DNA of 64,000 bases. Origin: Theodoxus fluviatilis. Its lineage: Eukaryota > Mollusca > Gastropoda > Cycloneritida > Neritidae. The notes under the pieces were generated by a model. It did no database searches, was not told the origin of the DNA, and worked only from the letters and a program-made list of their open reading frames with translations. Of the stretch, positions 58,918-64,000 are shown one piece after another; position 1 is the stretch's first letter, and every line of letters begins with the position of its first letter. Location of the stretch: the NCBI GenBank assembly GCA_034096865.1, contig JAWQFJ010001269.1:10001-74000 (forward strand), written 5' to 3'. The position numbers and the translations under genes are program-made.

Positions 58918-59938
58918 ATTGTCGTGGTGGTATAAGATTTTTGACGCTCAAATACAGCCAATGCCGTTATACGGGTCAGAAATTTGGGGCACCAATGACT
59001 GTAAACGAATCGAGACTGTCTATATGTACATGTTGAAGTGGTTACTCAATGTTGCCTCTAAAACACCAAATGCAGGCAGATATCCATAAAACACAAACGC
59101 TCAGATACGCTCAGTCAAATATTGGGTTAAATTGCTTAGAATGAATAAGAGATATCCTTATCAAGTATACATGCCCATGCTTAACACGGTAGATGCAAAA
59201 CATAATTGGGCAACAGACATAAAAATGCTATTGAATAAACATGAGTTTAGATGGGAATGGGAGTGTCAAATGGTTCAAAATAAAACTTCGTTTATAAGGC
59301 AGCTGAAAAGTAGATTGATTGAATGCTATAAGACTGAATGGAGAAATTGTGTACAGCAAAGTACAAGATATACCTTTTACAAATTAGTAAAAACAGAATA
59401 TAGTACAGATCCATATCTCTATGTATTAGACAAAAAAGTATTTAGTGATGCCTGGGTGCGTTTCAAAATGGGAATAAGTAATTTATTTGTACATAAGTAT
59501 AGGTATAGTCCAATAACTCGCCAAATTATTTGCCCATCATGCATGGAGACAGATGAAGAGGAAATTCATTTTTTATTTCTTTGTCCAGCTATATGATCTC
59601 GGAATGAAGTATGTATTACCGTTTATCCAACTTGGTGTTACTGTTAGTGAACCTGTTTCTGACATTTTCTTAACTGATGATGTTTATGCAATAAGAAGCA
59701 TTGCGACGTATCTTCATAAAGCTTTCCAAAGACGAGCAGAGGCAATGCTGATGGTAGACAATCATAGATACCTCTTTGAGAACTAAAACTCACCGATATA
59801 GCGATGGTTATTAACTCTAGTTGTCACCATTGTCCAGTAGCAGATTGGGAAGTGTTCATATCATTACAATTCTGCATAACTGTTTGTGATTTGTAATGGG
59901 CCAGAGGCCCCCACAATAAAACCAATTGTTCGTTGTTT

Positions 59939-59973
<35 letters not shown>

Positions 59974-60029
59974 TTGTCTTTTGAAGTCAGACAAATAAAC
60001 TGTTGTTGTTGCGCTGCAGCCGCTCCTCA

Positions 60030-60293
60030 GGGAGGGATGGATGATGGGATGGTGATGGATGGATGGATGGATGGATGGATGGAATGGATGGATGGATGGA
60101 TTGATGGTGTATACGGCACTATCAGCCTTTGAAGGCTAGATGTAGGCCCACTAAGCACGACAATTCACTAGAGCAGTATAGAGTAAACGCAAATCATGTC
60201 ACGGTGTCCCTAGTTATTCGCCTCTTACGAATCCCATAGGGAAACGCGGTGGGTCAATTCTTACCCCGAACCCACAGGGGGTTCCTCAGAGGG
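60030..60293. repeat. Dispersed repeat C, right arm copy with (GGAT)n tail
   Basis: Mirror of 41,283-41,515; the tail differs in length and has GATGG interruptions not found in the left arm. Confidence 0.75.
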
Positions 60294-60521
60294 AGGGGAC
60301 AGGGAAACGTTTGGCAAAACACTGTCCACGTCCACTTTTGCAGGTGTCCGCTGGCCACAGGTTATTTTGAGAAGAAAACTGATCCGTGCCAAGAGGCCAT
60401 GTCCAGACATGACAGGTGTCTGCTCATTGGGGGTCCACTCGTCACAGTGACTACTGTATGTGCAACTGCACTAATACATGTACAGTTACAACATCATCCT
60501 AACAGCCAGACAAAAGGATAC

Positions 60522-60667
60522 GTTGGATTTCCTTGTTAGCAAAGAGTGCTGAGTTCTGGGCCTCAGTGAGGTCCAGGCGGTACAGGCGGTGGTGGCGGTG
60601 GTACTGCAGAACAAGGTGACACCAGGCCTCCAGCTGCTTGCGTCTCGTCTCCTGGTTGGGCTGGATA
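60522..60667 (-). CDS. VPS25: VPS25 exon 2
   Basis: 146-nt exon between TGTGCAG and C^GTATCC. It enters in phase 2 from the missing exon 1 and reads IQPNQETRRKQLEAWCHLVL, QYHRHHRLYRLDLTEAQNSA, LFANKEIQ and one base of the Arg codon finished by exon 3. The human counterpart is LQPNVDTRQKQLAAW...EAQESPLFNN. This is the first winged-helix domain after the N-terminal Pro-rich PPFF motif (exon 1), which contacts SNF8 and VPS36. The acceptor lies 50 nt from a (CTC)n tract of nearly 700 bp. No stop in this copy, in contrast to the left-arm copy. Confidence 0.95.
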
Positions 60668-60715
60668 CTGCACACAACAGTGAAAAAAAAGTAAACACAT
60701 AATACTAATGTAGTA

Positions 60716-61075
60716 ATGAGGAGGAGAACAGTAACAACCCAAGAAGGAGGAAGAAGTGGAGATAGAGGAGAAGGCAACAGAGAAGGAGGCAGTAGAGGAG
60801 GAGGCAGTAGAGGAGGAGGCAGCAGAGGAGGAAGAGGAGGAGGGGAGGGGAGGGGAGAGGGAGGGGGAGGAGGAGAAGGAGGAGGAGGAGGAGGAGGAGG
60901 CGGAGGAGGAGGAGGAGGAAGGAGGAGGAGGAGGAGGAGAGAGAGGAGAGGAGGAGGAGGGAGAGGAAGGGGAGAGGAAGGGAAGGGGGAGCAAAACGGG
61001 AGGAGGGGGAAGAGGAGGAGGAGAGGAGGAGGAGGAGGAGCAGGAGGAGGAGGCGAGGAGGAGGAAGGAGGAGGA

Positions 61076-61106
<31 letters not shown>

Positions 61107-61398
61107 AGTGGAGAGGGAGGAGGAGGAGGAGGAGGAGGAAGAGAGGAGGAGGAGGAGGAGGAGGAGGAAGTGGAGGGGGGGGTGAGGGGAGGGAGGAGGA
61201 GGAGGAGGAGGAGGATGGAGGAGGAGGAGGAGGAGGGAGGAGGAGGAGGAGGAGGAGGAGGAGGAGGAGGAGGAGGGAGAGAGGAGGAGGAGGAAGGGGA
61301 GGAGGAAGGGGAGGAGGAAGGGGAGGAGGGGGAGGAGGAGGGGGAGGAGGAAGGGGAGGGGGAGGAGGAAGGGGAGGGGGAGGGGGAGGGGGAGGGGA
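60716..61398. repeat. (GGA)n tract, right arm
   Basis: Mirror of 40,143-40,850; sense strand of VPS25 reads CTC. Includes a run of about 30 G at 61,079-61,106. Frames rich in Glu, Arg, Gly or Pro and Ser are products of the repeat. Confidence 0.95.
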
Positions 61399-61659
61399 AT
61401 CTGTATTGCTTAATACACTGTACATTCAAACATAAGGCAGGAGACTTGCTATCAAGGTTGCCTCTGGCACCACCCTGTTTTCAGCAGACAGCAAAGGTCA
61501 TAACTTGGGACAGCTCTTTGAACACCTAGACAACAGATTGCAACATTTACCAATAATATCACACTCCTCTGCCATCAATTCTATTGGCGATGTTCTTGGT
61601 TGCAGAGTTTTTCCCATTCAGTTAGACTTAGAGATTGCACACATTAAACAAATTTAAAC

Positions 61660-62530
61660 AAGAAGGGCAATGCCCATACGACTCACATGCTTGACCTTGA
61701 CCTTTATATGACCTTGACCTTCAGGTGACCTTCAAGGTCAAGGTCAAACAACTAAACCTACCAATGACATCATACACAAAGAAATGCTTTACACATTTTT
61801 CCTACCAAAATACATGTGACCTTGACCCAAGGTCAAGGTCATCCAAGGTCATGCAACACAAAGCTGTTCATTCAAGACATAGGAAGCACAATGGTGCTTA
61901 TTGGCACTTTCTACCATGAGATATAGTCACTTTTAGTGGTTCACTACCCCATTTTGGTCACATTTCATAAGGGTCAAAGTGACCTTGACCTTGATGATAT
62001 GTGACCAAATGTGTCTCATGATGAAAGTATAACATGTGCCCCATATAATTATTAAGTTTGACACAGTTATCTTCCATAGTTCAGGGTCAAGGTCACTTCA
62101 AAATATGTATACAATCCAACTTTGAAGAGCTCCTGTGACCTTGACCTTGAAACAAGGTCAACCAAACTGGTATCAAAAGATAGGGCTTGCTTTGACCTAT
62201 ATACCACTTGTAGCTAAGGTCGCCATTCTCAATAACGTGGGAGAAAATTGGGAAAATGTGAAAAATGACTGTTTTTGAGACCACATTTATGGCTCCTGTG
62301 ACCTTGACCTTGAAGCAAGGTCAAGTCCCTATGTATGTTTTTTGAGGCCTTGTCATCATACACCATCATGCCACATTTGGTGTTGATAGACTTAATAGTC
62401 TCCGAGAAAAATCCAACGTTTAAGTTTTTTACGGACGGACGGACGGACGCCCGCCCGGACGGACGGACGCCCGGACGGACGGACGACACGGCTCAGTACA
62501 TAGACTCACTTTTGCTTCGCATGTGAGTCA
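61660..62530 (+). mobile_element. Element rich in nuclear-receptor half-sites, copy 2 (complete)
   Basis: Ends are CGACTCACATGC (61,679-61,690) and GCATGTGAGTC (62,519-62,529), an inverted pair. Nine tandem pairs of the TGACCTTGACC type lie between, followed by a GGAC/GGACGCCC tract. Same orientation as 39,116-39,955, so the two copies are direct repeats outside the palindrome. No open frame of interest. Confidence 0.88.
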
Positions 62531-62659
62531 AAAATTGAAGAAAAAAAGGCCACCAGGAAGTAAAGCATACACAACAAGAGAGAAGGTTCCCTGATTACAT
62601 AGGTCTCCTAGTGAGGATGGAAGCTGCACTTGACAACACATCTGTGTGAGGGCTCTGGT

Positions 62660-64000
62660 GGAGTGGCTCAAGAGCTAGTCTGCCAGTGCTTGTGGCCAAG
62701 GGTAGCTGCACTTGAAACTGCCTCCAGTTGCATCCATTGGCAAAGGTGCTTCACTCCTATTGTCTCTCCCCACCCAAGGGTAAAACTGGCACAGGTGAGT
62801 GTGAGGGCAGTGATTGCACACTGTACTTGGATAAACCCTTGTATGCAGCCAAGAGCCAGGGCAAGGTGCTTTACTGTATTGCCTCTCCCCACAAGGAGCA
62901 ATACTGGCGCCTGTGAGTGTGAGGGCAGTGATTGCACACTGTAGTTGTATGCAGCCAAGAGCCAGGGCAAGGTGCTTCACTGTATCGCCTCTCCCCACAA
63001 GGAGCAATACTGGCGCCTGTGAGTGTGAGGGCAGTGATTGCACACTGTAGTTGTATGCAGCCAAGAGCCAGGGCAAGGTGCTTCACTGTATCGCCTCTCC
63101 CCACAAGGAGCAATACTGGCGCCTGTGAGTGTGAGGGCAGTGATTGCACACTGTAGTTGGATAAACCCTTGTATGCAGCCAAGAGCCAGGGCAAGGTGCT
63201 TCACTGTATTGCCTCTCCCCACAAGGAGCAATACTGGCGCCTGTGAGTGTGAGGGCAGTGATTGCACACTGTACTTGGATAAACCCTTGTATGCAGCCAA
63301 GAGCCAGGGCAAGGTGCTTCACTGTATTGCCTCTCCCCACAAGGAGCAATACTGGCGCCTGTGAGTGTGAGGGCAGTGATTGCACACTGTAGTTGGATAA
63401 ATCCTTGTATGCAGCCAAGAGCCAGGGCAAGGTGCTTTACTGTATTGCCTCTCCCCACAAGGAGCAATACTGGCGCCTGTGAGTGTGAGGGCAGTGATTG
63501 CACACTGTAGTTGGATAAATCCTTGTATGCAGCCAAGAGCCAGGGCAAGGTGCTTTACTGTATTGCCTCTCCCCACAAGGAGCAATACTGGCGCCTGTGA
63601 GTGTGAGGGCAGTGATTGCACACTGTAGTTGGATAAATCCTTGTATGCAGCCAAGAGCCAGGGCAAGGTGCTTCACTGTATGGCCTCTCCCCACAAGGAG
63701 CAATACTGGCGCCTGTGAGTGTGAGGGCAGTGATTGCACACTGTACTTGGATAAACCCTTGTATGCAGCCAAGAGCCAGGGCTAGGTGCTTCACTGTATG
63801 GCCTCTCCCCACAAGGAGCAATACTGGCGCCTGTGAGTGTGAGGGCAGTGATTGCACACTGTACTTGGATAAACCCTTGTATGCAGCCAAGAGCCAGGGC
63901 TAGGTGCTTCACTGTATGGCCTCTCCCCACAAGGAGCAATACTGGCGCCTGTGAGTGTGAGGGCAGTGATTGCACACTGTAGTTGTATGCAGCCAAGAGC
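62660..64000. repeat. 118-bp satellite, about eleven copies, runs off the window
   Basis: Units of 118 bp, with 106-bp variants lacking 12 bp at the TTGGATAAACCC step, e.g. starts near 63,131, 63,249, 63,367, 63,485, 63,603. Core words GCAAGGTGCTT, TTGCCTCTCCCCACAAGGAG and GGCAGTGATTGCACACTGT. The first two match the body of the SINE at 26,690-26,915, so the satellite probably arose from a SINE segment. Overlapping 107-115-codon minus frames are repeats of one another and not genes. VPS25 exon 1 should lie beyond this array. Confidence 0.93.

Larger units (their letters stand above)
57755..59942 (+). pseudogene. LINE ORF2 relic (RT palm to C-terminus), right arm
   Basis: Reverse-transcriptase text runs from MLKVVYKTVTCTVRCQ and GLKQGCKMSPLLFSFHVSHL, through a stop near 57,940, to ELFLLLFVDDIVLLSD (catalytic FVDD box), RLGLMINTDKTK and QYKYPGV. 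After the second insertion it resumes with FDAQIQPMPLYGSEIWGTND, and 59,132-59,596 is open for 154 codons ending CPSCMETDEEEIHFLFLCPA (C-x2-C...H-x4-C). A frameshift then leads to YDLGMKYVLPF up to 59,786. The 3' end has GGGCCAGAGGCCC and AATAAA. The 5' half with endonuclease is missing. Not functional. Confidence 0.88.
50471..61583. repeat. Giant inverted repeat, right arm (about 11.1 kb)
   Basis: Inverted partner of 39,966-50,046. It carries VPS25 exons 2-4 in the coding orientation (minus), with splice phases that join to exons 5 and 6 outside the palindrome. The greater length comes mainly from the 41-bp array. Confidence 0.95.

Noticed and set aside
62660..64000. Family of 107-115-residue minus-strand proteins
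   Set aside because: Each is the same satellite unit shifted by 118 bp.

Overview
This window is eukaryotic nuclear DNA. It has spliced genes with GT-AG introns, non-LTR retrotransposon fragments, tRNA-derived SINEs, many short inverted-repeat elements and very long microsatellites. The repeat families (LINE tails, SINE bodies ending in simple repeats) look to me like a marine lophotrochozoan, most likely a mollusc; that is inference from remembered families, not a search. || The one confident host gene is VPS25 (ESCRT-II subunit), on the minus strand. Five coding exons (2 to 6) lie at 60,667-60,522, 55,022-54,969, 51,031-50,943, 38,395-38,320 and 30,887-30,775. All splice phases join, giving 158 codons. 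Human VPS25 is 176 residues and the missing exon 1 is about 18 codons, so exon 1 should lie beyond 64,000. || The main structural feature is a giant inverted repeat inside this gene: left arm about 39,966-50,046, loop 50,047-50,470, right arm 50,471-61,583. The right arm carries VPS25 exons 2-4 in working orientation. The left arm carries reversed copies of the same three exons, one with a nonsense codon, and it sits inside VPS25 intron 4. An 8-base N gap lies at the outer edge of the left arm, so a head-to-head haplotype joining by the assembler must be excluded. || Layout: 1-6.7 kb, minisatellite, microsatellites and small inverted-repeat elements. 6.87-10.42 kb, a decayed multi-exon transposon gene (PHD-like finger, vertnin/OTU-like domain, acidic linker, MULE-type DDE transposase) on the minus strand. 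11.1-14.2 kb, composite repeats and two SINEs with extra B boxes. 14.5-24.8 kb, a LINE tail followed by a 9.1-kb satellite of a 13-bp unit. 24.8-27 kb, LINE tails, a fold-back structure and a SINE. 27-39 kb, the 3' part of VPS25 with introns holding a piggyBac deletion derivative, minisatellites, a heat-shock-element-like array and an element rich in nuclear-receptor half-sites. 40-61.6 kb, the palindrome, with LINEs, MITEs and a 41-bp minisatellite of different length in each arm. 62.7-64 kb, a 118-bp satellite apparently derived from a SINE body. || Apart from VPS25 nothing here looks like a working gene: the transposon genes are all truncated, frameshifted or interrupted. Most of the very long open frames are stop-free tandem repeats.
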